DNA of 27,944 bases from a virus, in IMG/VR virus record IMGVR_UViG_3300046656_000276, positions 1-27,944 of that record; one strand, given 5' to 3'. The position numbers were made by a program, and so were the translations under genes. Below, piece after piece: positions 15,806-23,198 of the stretch. Every line of letters begins with the position of its first letter. Positions within the stretch are counted from its first letter, which is position 1. The notes under the pieces were generated by a model. The model did no database searches, was not told the DNA's origin, and saw nothing but the letters and a program-made list of their open reading frames with translations.

Positions 15806-16194
15806 GCGTTCACCGTTTCGGCGAACTGTTTGGCGCACGCCGCGGCCACGAGCCGCGCAAGATTGGACGGCAATCGGCCGATCGGAATGAGCCGGCGTTC
15901 GATACCACCGCGCGCGCGCTGCAGGTGGTGCAACGCCTCAGGACCGCGAATCAATACAATGACTTGGCTGCCGACCGCGGTCACTCGCATGGCGGCTGCT
16001 GCGCCGGTGAGCGGAGCTGCGCCGTCGGATTGACGCGGAATGTGCGGCGTGCCGTCCGGAGCTTGGCCGGCGCCCATGGTGCGCGACAGCTCCTGCTCGA
16101 CCACGTCAGCCACCGGCTGCGCGCACAGACGCGGCAACTTCGCAATTCGGCGAATGTTGTCGATCCAGCGCTGCATTTCGTCGAAATCGTTCAC
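15802..16194 (-). CDS. Head-tail joining / virion morphogenesis protein (HK97 gp10-like)
   Basis: A 130-residue protein. The start used is GTG 16194, overlapping the upstream stop in GTGA; the longer ATG frame would add an unlikely basic extension. The segment GQAPDGTPHIPRQSDGAAPLTGAA (about 43-66) and the later LIRGPEALHHLQRARGGIERRLIPIGRLPSN match the typical arrangement of gp10-like / Mu gpG-type virion morphogenesis proteins (a G-x-P-D-G motif, then a GP-hh-RARGG-R-IP segment). It helps join the completed head to the tail tube. Position between a connector and the terminator-like gene agrees. Confidence 0.78.
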   Translation of the reverse strand: MNDFDEMQRWIDNIRRIAKLPRLCAQPVADVVEQELSRTMGAGQAPDGTPHIPRQSDGAAPLTGAAAAMRVTAVGSQVIVLIRGPEALHHLQRARGGIERRLIPIGRLPSNLARLVAAACAKQFAETVNA

Positions 16195-16679
16195 GAGCCT
16201 TGGCCGTTCTCGTCTTCCTCGCGTGCGGTTTCTGATTGAACGTCGGTCCACACGTACGGACTCTGCTCGGAATAGCCCTTCGGAAAGCTCTTGGTCACGC
16301 CATTGGCGCTGGTGTTCGCGCGCAACGGGAGCTCGAATAGACCCTTGTCCGAGTCTGCAGCTTCCAAGACTTCCGCTTCGGTCTTCTTGGCCGATTCGGC
16401 GACGTCGCGAAATTGCAAATCGTCCGGGTCAACGCCGCGCTTATGGTACGCGTCGAATGTGACGAGAGCATCGAGCCAAAGCCTGACGACGTCTGGATAT
16501 GGCGATTGGAACGGCGCATCGTAACGCTTCGCAAGCCGCACGTCGAGCCAAGCTGAACGATGCAGGAGCCTGTTCGCGGTCCAACCCGGTGTGACGATCT
16601 CGATGGCATCAACCAACGCCGACGGTGCTATCGTCAGCAACTTGAACTCGTCGACGGTCAGGTATGCGACAGACGTCAT
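16191..16679 (-). CDS. Head-tail connector protein (DUF1320 / Mu gp36-like)
   Basis: A 162-residue protein, ATG 16679. It has the mostly helical pattern of gp36-like connectors: YLTVDEFKLLTIAPSALVD at the N-terminus, LDVRLAKRYDAPFQSPYPDVVRLWLDALVTFDAY in the middle (the A-K-R-Y-x-x-P core), and a polar, probably flexible acidic C-terminus ending EEDENGQGS. It follows the major capsid gene after a hairpin, as in Mu (capsid gpT then gp35/gp36). It forms the ring between portal and tail terminator. Confidence 0.75.
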   Translation of the reverse strand: MTSVAYLTVDEFKLLTIAPSALVDAIEIVTPGWTANRLLHRSAWLDVRLAKRYDAPFQSPYPDVVRLWLDALVTFDAYHKRGVDPDDLQFRDVAESAKKTEAEVLEAADSDKGLFELPLRANTSANGVTKSFPKGYSEQSPYVWTDVQSETAREEDENGQGS

Positions 16680-16696
16680 TGCTCAATTTTGCTGGT

Positions 16697-16735
16697 GCCG
16701 ACGCGGCGTCCTGATTGAGGGGACGCCGCGTCGGC
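16697..16735 (-). terminator. Perfect 15-bp hairpin after the major capsid gene
   Basis: Bases 16697-16711 and 16721-16735 are perfect reverse complements (GCCGACGCGGCGTCC against GGACGCCGCGTCGGC) with a 9-base loop. The stem is very GC-rich and sits in the 98-base gap between the capsid stop and the connector start. On the minus strand the following bases ACCAGCAAAATTG are not a U tract, so a classical intrinsic terminator is not shown. A partial terminator or an mRNA-stabilising 3' end that boosts capsid protein is likely. Confidence 0.75.
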
Positions 16736-16777
16736 TTCTGTCGGGAACAAAGGAGAACCGTGGCAATCAACGAGGAA

Positions 16778-17809
16778 TCAGATGGCCGAGCATTTGAACA
16801 GCAAGTACGGATGGCCGGGCATGATCACGTTACGTCCTTCGGTCGTCCACTGGAACTTGCGGATGCGAGCGAGCTGCGCGTCCGTCTGCGGTCCGTGGTA
16901 CAAGATCGAGAACGCTTCGCGGTTGACGTACATGAAAGCGCCGAGCTCGGAGCTCGTGATCTCTTCCATGATCAGATAATAATCGGTGTCGGAGCCACCG
17001 AACGCGCTGCCGAGCTCTGGCGCTTCCACCGGCACGCCCAGCCCCATATTGCGAATGATCGCTTCGACGTCGGCCGAGCCGGCGCCGGTCGCAGCCACCT
17101 GTGCGAGGAATTTCGCGCCGGTGAGCTGCTGCACGCGTGCGGTCAGGAGTGGCGCGTGCATGATGCCGGCCAATTTCAAAAAGCGCGGGTCTTCGCCGTT
17201 CGGCATCTTGATCGACGCCGCATATGCGATCACCTTCGCGATGTTGTTCAACGCGACTTCAGCCGACACCGAGGTGTCGATCGGAACCGCGCCCGGATAG
17301 ATGCCGTCGGCTGCACCCGTGAACAAATTCGCATACGTTCCGGCGTTCAGATCGAACGGATTGACCGGATGATCGTCTGCGAAGAAATCCTTAGTGTCGT
17401 AACCGACCGGGTTATCGAGCAACGACTGCGAGAGCATCTTCTGCGGCCAGTACGCCGCATACGCGCCCATCTGGCGCGACCAGTGCGCAGCGAGGTCGAC
17501 GCCGTTGCCGTCGAGGTCTTCGAGCTGTTCCTTCTTGAGCTCGAGACCCGCAGCCGCGTTGAGGTTCGTCGCCTCGGTCGAGAGCGCAACGATGTCTTCG
17601 AACTCGATGTTGCCACCGGTCTTGGTGGTGCGCTGAATGCGCGCCGAGTCGAGCAACCAGGAAAGGCGTTCCTTCTTGCTTCCGCTCGGCTTTTCCTTGC
17701 AAATCTTGCGCCACCACAGGTTCGAGAGCAAGCGCTCGAACTCGCGGCACGTAATGGTCTGCATGTTGGATTCGAGATCGAACAAGAATTCCGGGGTAAT
17801 GGCTGGCAT
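16778..17809 (-). CDS. Major capsid protein (Mu gpT-like)
   Basis: A 343-residue protein, ATG 17809. The opening PAITPEFLFDLESNMQT is close in pattern to Mu-like major head subunits, and the following RLSWLLDSARIQRTT, then MLSQSLLDNPVGYDTKDFFADDHPVNP (the D-G/F-F segment) and PLLTARVQQLTGAKFLAQ match that family. The C-terminus RNVIMPGHPYLLFKCSAI is typical. Mu gpT is 305 residues, so this is slightly longer. It assembles the procapsid with the scaffold and is flanked upstream by the decoration protein and downstream by a strong hairpin. The gap before the start has only a weak ribosome-binding site (GGGAC). Confidence 0.9.
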   Translation of the reverse strand: MPAITPEFLFDLESNMQTITCREFERLLSNLWWRKICKEKPSGSKKERLSWLLDSARIQRTTKTGGNIEFEDIVALSTEATNLNAAAGLELKKEQLEDLDGNGVDLAAHWSRQMGAYAAYWPQKMLSQSLLDNPVGYDTKDFFADDHPVNPFDLNAGTYANLFTGAADGIYPGAVPIDTSVSAEVALNNIAKVIAYAASIKMPNGEDPRFLKLAGIMHAPLLTARVQQLTGAKFLAQVAATGAGSADVEAIIRNMGLGVPVEAPELGSAFGGSDTDYYLIMEEITSSELGAFMYVNREAFSILYHGPQTDAQLARIRKFQWTTEGRNVIMPGHPYLLFKCSAI

Positions 17810-17859
17810 TGTCTTTTGTCCCTGTTAGCGTCTTGGTGTGACGGTGTTGGAGTTGCGCG

Positions 17860-18897
17860 TCACGCCGACGCGGGAGCCTTGCAGACGATGAGCGGCACCA
17901 TCAGGAAACCGGACCCGGTGGTGAAGTCGTCGACGATGCGATCGTGACGGATTTCATCCGTCGCCTCGAGAAACAGCGCTTGGAATTCGGCGAAGCTGTC
18001 GAGCTTGTCGCCGAGAGTCCCTTTCTTGATGCCGGTGCCGAGCGCAGCCGACAGCGTCGCGCCGATGATGTCACCCTTGGTCGAATACCCGGTCTTGCTC
18101 AGACTGGCACCGATAGACGACGACGAACCGCCCGAGAACGCCACAGCGACGTCATAGAACGGGTGCGCCGCGAGCTTGAGTACGAAACCCGTCGGCACGG
18201 TGAGCAACGCCTCAGCATCGGCCGTGTCTTGCGCGACCGGCAATTTGGCGGTAAATTGCTTATCGGCGCGAATCCAGCGCCCGGTCGTGTCGTCCGGCTC
18301 GATCACGAGCTGCTCGTTGGGATCGTCACTCACGTCGATCGTGCTCGACGCTGCATAACGCCACATCGAACCGTCGTCCTTGAGCTCGACGAGCTTGCCG
18401 TTGACGTTGGTCGCAGCCAGCAACGCCTTGAGCGCTGTGCGGTCGGCCACGACGCCACCAAGAATCGCGGCGTTGCTCGGACCGGTCGGACCTGTCACCG
18501 CCAAACCGGCGAGAACGAGTACGCCCTTGCGTTCGTGCACCGCCATAACGCGGCCGGCTTTCGACTTGCCGGACGAATCCATGGTGACGGTGTGCGAGTC
18601 CTTGATATAGCACTCGCTGCCTTGATCGGACTCGGCGACGGCGGAACCCGTGTCGTTGTCCCACCATTGCATGCGAATCTCTTGGAACAGCCTGACGGCC
18701 ACCTTCTTGACGCCGTCGCCGGTCAAGTTCTCGTGGAATTGGCCGATGGGTAGCAGCGTCGTCGACGCCGCGCCCGGAACGACTTCACCGGACGAAGTGT
18801 CCCAGCACGCCAGATGGCCCTTCTCGGCCACCTTCGCACTGGTCAGGACAAAATCCATGTATTCCCAGACGGCAGTTCGGGTAATGCGCTCGGTCAT
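17860..18897 (-). CDS. Head decoration/capsid-associated protein with two domains
   Basis: A 345-residue protein, ATG 18897 with AAGGAA as ribosome-binding site. Residues 1-130 resemble a head decoration (capsid cement) fold: HLACWDTSSGEVVPGAASTTLLPIG, then AGRVMAVHERKGVLV. Residues about 148-212 form a small module common in phage head and tail proteins (GGVVADRTALKALLAA, NGKLVELKDDGSMWRYAAS, TTGRWIRADKQ). The remainder (215-345) is a Gly/Ser-rich beta domain. Position between protease/scaffold and major capsid gene is that of decoration proteins in Mu-like heads. Alternatively it could be a head fibre protein. Confidence 0.75.
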   Translation of the reverse strand: MTERITRTAVWEYMDFVLTSAKVAEKGHLACWDTSSGEVVPGAASTTLLPIGQFHENLTGDGVKKVAVRLFQEIRMQWWDNDTGSAVAESDQGSECYIKDSHTVTMDSSGKSKAGRVMAVHERKGVLVLAGLAVTGPTGPSNAAILGGVVADRTALKALLAATNVNGKLVELKDDGSMWRYAASSTIDVSDDPNEQLVIEPDDTTGRWIRADKQFTAKLPVAQDTADAEALLTVPTGFVLKLAAHPFYDVAVAFSGGSSSSIGASLSKTGYSTKGDIIGATLSAALGTGIKKGTLGDKLDSFAEFQALFLEATDEIRHDRIVDDFTTGSGFLMVPLIVCKAPASA

Positions 18898-18965
18898 GTT
18901 GCGATTTCCTTCTTTGGCCGTCTGCGACGGCAGTCAAAAATTCGGTCGAGAGAGGGACCTCGCGA

Positions 18966-19694
18966 TCAGTCGCGCTGGCCGTCGTTTTCGAGAGCTTCGG
19001 CGAGAGACTGCACCGGAGCAACGTAACCGAGCGACAGTTTGTGCTCGGTGCGCAGGACATTCGGCTTGTCCGAAAGCATGCCCATGCGCGCGTCGAGCGA
19101 GCGCTTGGCATTCGCCGAGAGCTTGTGCTCGGTCTGCGCGTTATCGGTCTGCGACGCGCCGCGCGTTGCCGACGCGGTCGTGACGACCGGCTTGGGCGTG
19201 CGGCCGCGCGGAAGCGATTGCACCATCGCGCGCACCGTCGCGAGCGGAGCCTTCTTGAGAGCGTTGCGTGTGTCGTCGTTCAGATCGGGACGCGACGCGA
19301 GTAGACGCGCACGCTCCGCATTGTCGGCCGTCTTCTGCGCCGTGCGCTCGCGTTTCTCGATGGAAGCCGAGAGTTGGCGCACTTCAGCGAGTGCCTGCGC
19401 GCCGGCGTCTGCGCCGGCCGGTGGCTTCTTGTCCTTGTCGTCGACGGCGTCGTCGGTCGCGTCTTCCGCGCCCGGTTCGGCCGCATCGTCTTCCGCGCCC
19501 GGTTCGCAGTCGTCATCCGCCGCGTCGGCTTCTCCGCCGCCACCTTCTGCGCCATCGGCCGGCTTATCTTCTTTCTTATCGTCGCCTTCCGGCTTGGCGT
19601 CCATCGCGGCGAGCGCGCGCTTGGCTGCACGCCCCTCGTCGCTGTCTTCCTTGGCGATCGTTTCGAGTGCTGCGCGAGCGTCTTTATATTTCAT
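18966..19694 (-). CDS. Nested scaffolding protein, in-frame internal start
   Basis: Codon 265 of the protease gene is ATG at 19694, with AAGGA seven bases upstream, giving a possible 242-residue scaffold that is the C-terminal part of the protease. Nested protease/scaffold pairs are known from lambda (C and Nu3) and Mu (I and Z). The segment begins KYKDARAALETIAKEDSDEG, where the helical scaffold starts and the protease fold ends. The acidic region contains two copies of a 9-residue unit (EPGAEDDAA and EPGAEDATD), from a 27-base DNA repeat (19460-19479 and 19487-19506). The internal initiation is inferred from the site, not demonstrated. Confidence 0.6.
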   Translation of the reverse strand: MKYKDARAALETIAKEDSDEGRAAKRALAAMDAKPEGDDKKEDKPADGAEGGGGEADAADDDCEPGAEDDAAEPGAEDATDDAVDDKDKKPPAGADAGAQALAEVRQLSASIEKRERTAQKTADNAERARLLASRPDLNDDTRNALKKAPLATVRAMVQSLPRGRTPKPVVTTASATRGASQTDNAQTEHKLSANAKRSLDARMGMLSDKPNVLRTEHKLSLGYVAPVQSLAEALENDGQRD

Positions 19695-20486
19695 GGCCTG
19701 TTCCTTGTTCGGGTTTGCCAGTTCGGCAAGAAATGCATCGTAATCTTGCACGCGGTCGGCGAACCCGGCCGCTACAGCTTGTTTGCCATACAGCACGCGC
19801 GCGTCGACCGCGGCGATCTGCGCTGGCGACATGCGTCGGTGCTCGCCGACGACTTCGAAGAGTGTTGCGGCCGCGGCGTCGACGAGTTGTTGCGTCTCTT
19901 CGAGCTCGGCTTTTGAGATCGGCATGTCCGGATAGCCGTCTGCCTTGTGTGCGCCGCTCGTGACAAACGCGATGCGCAACCCCATACGCTCGTTCTGTTG
20001 CGACCAATCGGGGCGAACTTGAATGACGCCGACCGAGCCGACCAACGCAGATTCGGTCACGACGATCTCGTCCGCTGCGCTCGCGAGCACGTAGCCAGCG
20101 CTGGCCGCCTTGCCGTCGACGAACGCATACAAACGCTTGCCGGCGAGTTTGGATGCGGCGCGCAGATGACGCGCGAGCTCGCAACAGCCGGACATGTCGC
20201 CACCGGGCGAGTCCATGCGCATCACGACGTTCGGCGGACCTGCAGCGAACGCCGCAGCGAAACGCGCTTGAATCGACTCGTACGAGTCGTCCCAAGACGA
20301 CGCGAGCCGACACAACGGACCGCGCACCGAAACGATGGTTGCAGTTTCGGTCTCGATGTTTTCCGGCGCTTGGCGCAAGTCGAACTTCATGAAGAACGCT
20401 TGCGGATCGACGGCGAGCAGCCCGGTGCCGTCGTATCGTTTCTTGCCGTCGAGAGGCAAAGCAGCTTGCAACAGTCGCCATGTCAT
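18966..20486 (-). CDS. Prohead protease (S49 family) with C-terminal scaffold
   Basis: A 506-residue protein; ATG 20486 overlaps the portal stop (ATGA). Residues 30-250 form an S49/SppA-type serine protease. MDSPGGDMSG (91-100) is the oxyanion-hole loop, ASAGYVLASAAD (128-139) carries the nucleophile Ser129, and SGAHKADGYP carries Lys181, the general base. The 52-residue gap between the two equals that of lambda gpC (Ser166-Lys218). From about 265 the chain is helical and then strongly acidic, low-complexity (about 300-370, rich in Glu/Asp/Ala/Gly), followed by a coiled segment and a basic/polar C-terminus: a scaffold. The protease matures the head and removes the scaffold. Confidence 0.88.
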   Translation of the reverse strand: MTWRLLQAALPLDGKKRYDGTGLLAVDPQAFFMKFDLRQAPENIETETATIVSVRGPLCRLASSWDDSYESIQARFAAAFAAGPPNVVMRMDSPGGDMSGCCELARHLRAASKLAGKRLYAFVDGKAASAGYVLASAADEIVVTESALVGSVGVIQVRPDWSQQNERMGLRIAFVTSGAHKADGYPDMPISKAELEETQQLVDAAAATLFEVVGEHRRMSPAQIAAVDARVLYGKQAVAAGFADRVQDYDAFLAELANPNKEQAMKYKDARAALETIAKEDSDEGRAAKRALAAMDAKPEGDDKKEDKPADGAEGGGGEADAADDDCEPGAEDDAAEPGAEDATDDAVDDKDKKPPAGADAGAQALAEVRQLSASIEKRERTAQKTADNAERARLLASRPDLNDDTRNALKKAPLATVRAMVQSLPRGRTPKPVVTTASATRGASQTDNAQTEHKLSANAKRSLDARMGMLSDKPNVLRTEHKLSLGYVAPVQSLAEALENDGQRD

Positions 20487-21880
20487 GCGGCCGCTTCCTC
20501 CTCGTCGTCGTCGACATCGATCTGTGGCTCGTCGTCGGCTTGCGACTGCGGGACGAGCGAAATACGAGCGGCGCCGGCACCTGTCGGAGCTTCGTTGCCG
20601 GTCGCGTTGCTGCCACCGACGAGCGGAATGCTGAAGCGCTCGCACATCGTCCGAACGTCGAGCTGCACGCCTTGGCCGGCCAATGCCTCGTTCAAGAGCT
20701 TGATAGCATTCGCGGCCGTCACGAGCGACTGCGCTTCCGAATTGCGGTCTTTGGGTGGCGTGACGTCCCATTCGACAACGACGAAGCGCGAAATGGCTTC
20801 CTCGCCGTAGCGATAAACAACATATGCCGGCAGCCCCTGCGTGTTGAGTGTGTAGGCGAGCCCTTCAGCCGTGCTCTTGATCAGATCGGCGCGGATCGTC
20901 TTGTGCACGTCGGAATTCTGGAAGCCGGCGCCACCGTCGACCGTGACCGTCTGGCCGGCGATCGTAATAATGATTTCTTGGTTCTGATCAGCAATCGTCT
21001 TGTTGAACGAATCGAAGCCGCGGCCGTTGCTTTCGAGCAGCTTCACCTCGTAGCCAACCGGCAGTTGGAACACGGTATTGACGCCCCATGCCATGACGCG
21101 CTGCAGCAGTCCCGCGCGCTGCTCTTCGGTGGCACCGGGCGGAGCCTGCGCGACGCGAGCGGGGTTGGCGAGCTTGGCTTCCCAATTATCCTTGTACAGC
21201 GACGCGTGGTCCTTACGAATGTACGCGCGACCAATGGGACGCCACAGACCGTTTTGCCATGGCGCCATGCGGCCACCAGGCGTATGCAGGATCCAACGGC
21301 CGTCGCCCGGCGTTATCGGCAGCAGGCCAGCAATGCTGCGGTAGTACCATTGATTCTCGGACCACCGGTACGATAGGAATTCTGGATCGAGCCGGACGAA
21401 GATTGGGAAGTCGCGTCCTTCGACTGGAAGCAACTCGCCGACGCCAACGCCGAGCAATTCGCCATCTGCAGCAAGCAACGCGAGTTCGGTCGGTGGGAAC
21501 ATCTCATCGAATTCGCTGCGCACGTCGTCGTGGCCGAGCTCGAGCGAACGGATGACTTCTGTGTCGCCTCGGAATTTCTTCGGCAGCCGCACCAGACCAC
21601 CGGTGCGCGTGCTCAGAACACCAGACACGATACCGTCTTTGCGCGCGCTGCGCATGAGCCGCGCGGCCATCGCCAAATTGCCGTTGTCGGCCAGATGTTC
21701 GGCGTCCTCGAGATCGCTCAAATACCAGCGCGTCTTGGTATAGACGATCGGCGAGATCTGTCCACCTTGCGCGCGGCGGATCTCTTCGACTTCCGGCGAA
21801 TCTAGAGACAGACCACCCCTCGGCGCGTTTTGATATGCCGAACGACCGAGAAGAGCGCTAACGACCGTACGCCAGCTCAC
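20483..21880 (-). CDS. Portal protein (DUF935, Mu gp29-like)
   Basis: A 465-residue protein starting at GTG 21880 with no strong ribosome-binding site. Features of the DUF935 portal family are visible: DGIVSGVLSTRTGGLVRLP near residues 80-100, ELALLAADGELLGVGVGELLP, RWILHTPGGRMAPWQNGLWRPI, and near the end NGRGFDSFNKTIADQNQEIIITIAGQT (stem). The C-terminus is acidic (DDEPQIDVDDDEEEAAA). Portal dodecamers form the DNA entry vertex and dock the terminase. The following gene is protease/scaffold; a Mu gpF-like minor head protein usually found between or after these is not present in the window. Confidence 0.88.
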   Translation of the reverse strand: MSWRTVVSALLGRSAYQNAPRGGLSLDSPEVEEIRRAQGGQISPIVYTKTRWYLSDLEDAEHLADNGNLAMAARLMRSARKDGIVSGVLSTRTGGLVRLPKKFRGDTEVIRSLELGHDDVRSEFDEMFPPTELALLAADGELLGVGVGELLPVEGRDFPIFVRLDPEFLSYRWSENQWYYRSIAGLLPITPGDGRWILHTPGGRMAPWQNGLWRPIGRAYIRKDHASLYKDNWEAKLANPARVAQAPPGATEEQRAGLLQRVMAWGVNTVFQLPVGYEVKLLESNGRGFDSFNKTIADQNQEIIITIAGQTVTVDGGAGFQNSDVHKTIRADLIKSTAEGLAYTLNTQGLPAYVVYRYGEEAISRFVVVEWDVTPPKDRNSEAQSLVTAANAIKLLNEALAGQGVQLDVRTMCERFSIPLVGGSNATGNEAPTGAGAARISLVPQSQADDEPQIDVDDDEEEAAA

Positions 21881-22091
21881 ACGGTTTGTGACCCCACTGG
21901 AACGTGTTCCGGGTCACATTACGCGGTATGACGCTACATGTCGTCTATGGTCACATGTGCAAACTCGACAGTAGGTCGACCGGTGGACTAGCAGACGCCG
22001 AGCAGTGCCTAAGAGCTCTCACCGGAAGGCTTCGCGGCCACTTCCTGGGGTTTCTCGGGTTCACTCGTTTGCACCGCGGTACTACAGAACC
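21881..22091 (-). promoter_or_regulatory. Gap before the head genes with repeated TGTGACC boxes
   Basis: This 211-base region lacks a convincing gene. It contains three TGTGACC boxes: 21887-21893, and reversed copies at 21912-21918 and 21949-21955. The first two form an 8-bp inverted repeat (TGTGACCC / GGGTCACA, 21887-21894 and 21911-21918), which looks like an operator. On the minus strand TTGCAC and ATGTAG, 17 bases apart (about 21938-21966), are a weak promoter-like pair, consistent with a late-gene promoter. A 21-codon frame starting at GTG 22074 exists but has no ribosome-binding site. No tRNA was found. Function is inferred from position before the portal gene. Confidence 0.45.
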
Positions 22092-22355
22092 TTATTCCCG
22101 GTTCGGCGTCTCTCGAAACTTCCGGATGAGCTCGACGACCTTGTGCCGGTCGGCTACGACCGCGCCAAGCGCCAACGCCAGCCGGCGTTTCTCCAGGCTC
22201 ACGTCGTAATGGGGCGTGCTCTTCGATTGGAACCACTCACGGCGCAGTCCGAGCCGAGCGGCCATACTGTGCAGCTCGTCGAGCGTGTCGGCCAACATAT
22301 GGCACATCTTCATGCGACCATAACCACGCAGGGACGTATCGACATAGACGGTCAT
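22092..22355 (-). CDS. DUF4031 domain protein
   Basis: An 87-residue protein; ATG 22355 overlaps the preceding stop (ATGA). It matches the small DUF4031 family: a short beta N-terminus (TVYVDT), MCHMLADTLDELHSMAARLGL (17-37), then WFQSKSTPHYDVS (41-53) and an ALALGA stretch. His and Asp residues at HMLADT and PHYD are the conserved ones. The biochemical function of the family is not known; it is common in phages and bacteria near DNA-handling genes. It is the last gene before the gap that precedes the head operon. Confidence 0.85.
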   Translation of the reverse strand: MTVYVDTSLRGYGRMKMCHMLADTLDELHSMAARLGLRREWFQSKSTPHYDVSLEKRRLALALGAVVADRHKVVELIRKFRETPNRE

Positions 22356-22534
22356 GACCGCGGCGGAGCGTCGTCCGACTCGACGTGCAATTCGAATACT
22401 GAACCGTCAGAGGACAATTCGGCGATCTTGACGACGCGCGGCGGATTCTTGAACTGCGCATCGAGCCAGAGTTGCATCGCCTCGCGCATCGTGGCCTGAT
22501 TGAGTACGATCTTGTTATTGCCTTGCATCGTCAC
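22352..22534 (-). CDS. Small uncharacterised protein
   Basis: A 60-residue protein beginning at GTG 22534 (GTGA overlap with the previous stop); an ATG two codons in (22528) is an alternative. It has an N-terminal NNKIVLNQATMREAMQLWLDAQF and a short beta C-terminus (VFELHVESDD). This layout, with a conserved LNQATMREAMQ-type helix, is of the sort seen in short phage proteins next to DUF4031 genes, but I do not recognise a named family. Function unknown. Confidence 0.62.
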   Translation of the reverse strand: MTMQGNNKIVLNQATMREAMQLWLDAQFKNPPRVVKIAELSSDGSVFELHVESDDAPPRS

Positions 22535-22758
22535 GCCTTGATCAGAGCGACACTGACATAATAATAATCGCCGAGCTTGAATTTGGCCGACGTCGACGGG
22601 TTATCGACGAGCACGTCGAAGGACGACACAGTCGAGAGCTGTTGGATGCGTTGATCTTCGGCGATTGTGTCGTCGGCTTCGGTCGTGAACCGCACGCGTT
22701 TGGCACCGTTCATCGACTCGGTGACGCGCACGACGCGCGCTTTGACTCGGAGTGCCAT
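22531..22758 (-). CDS. Small beta-type protein
   Basis: A 75-residue protein, ATG 22758, with a GAGGA ribosome-binding site in the 15-base gap. It is beta-rich (ALRVKARVVRVTESMNGAKRVRFTTEADD, then FKLGDYYYVSVALIKA) and acidic in its middle, and could be a small OB- or SH3-like barrel. No family recognised. The neighbours are short uncharacterised genes between terminase and portal, which often encode packaging or DNA-binding accessories. Confidence 0.62.
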   Translation of the reverse strand: MALRVKARVVRVTESMNGAKRVRFTTEADDTIAEDQRIQQLSTVSSFDVLVDNPSTSAKFKLGDYYYVSVALIKA

Positions 22759-22773
22759 TTTATTTGTCCTCGA

Positions 22774-22992
22774 CTAAAATGTCTGCTCGCTCGCTTGGAG
22801 CTCTTCGAGCGTCGCGACGCGCGGTGGTTTGGCGAATTGTACGCCTTCAGCAGCGGCCCATCCGAGCGCGCGCTCGACGTCCTCTTGCGACGCGCAGACG
22901 AGTTCTTCGACTACAGTGTCGACGCCGTGTCGGCCGCGCGCCGAAATGAACTCGACGCCGGCCGCGAACAAGCGCTGCGCGAGCAGCTGCAT
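22774..22992 (-). CDS. Small uncharacterised protein
   Basis: A 72-residue protein; start ATG 22992 overlaps the previous stop (TGATG); a GTG one codon earlier (22995) is an equally good start. It is mixed alpha/beta: MQLLAQRLFAAGVEFISARGRHG, then VEELVCASQEDVERALGWAAAEGVQFAKPP and an acidic tail. There are no cysteine pairs or membrane segments. No family recognised. Confidence 0.62.
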   Translation of the reverse strand: MQLLAQRLFAAGVEFISARGRHGVDTVVEELVCASQEDVERALGWAAAEGVQFAKPPRVATLEELQASEQTF

Positions 22993-23198
22993 CACCAGCT
23001 ACCGGCGATACCGTACGTGTCCTTGAGTAGACCCTGCGACAGTTCGTTCGGTCTCGAAACACCCGACGCCCAACGCGACACGGCTGCAGTCGACACCTTC
23101 ATGCGTTTCGCCATCGAGCGACGCGATGTCTTCTGCAGTGCAGCGAGCAACGTACGACGGCCCTGCGAAATCTTTTCCTTGCTCTTCTTCTTAGTCAT
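22992..23198 (-). CDS. Cro/XRE-type helix-turn-helix protein
   Basis: A 68-residue basic protein, ATG 23198 overlapping the terminase stop by 8 bases. Residues 28-50 are a clear helix-turn-helix: SMAKRMKVSTAAVSRWASG, with VSRWASG as recognition helix, flanked by a very basic N-terminus (TKKKSKEKISQGRRT). It is the size of Cro-type regulators. Translation is coupled to the terminase gene. It could regulate the following small genes or the late genes by binding the TGTGACC boxes upstream of the portal gene; the sequence does not tell. A DNA-recognition role in packaging is the alternative. Confidence 0.78.
   Translation of the reverse strand: MTKKKSKEKISQGRRTLLAALQKTSRRSMAKRMKVSTAAVSRWASGVSRPNELSQGLLKDTYGIAGSW

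Noticed and set aside
21881-22091. A tRNA gene or a 75-residue gene in the gap before the portal
   Set aside because: No T-loop or acceptor pairing was seen on either strand; the long frame overlaps DUF4031 in another phase, and the short remaining 21 codons lack a ribosome-binding site.
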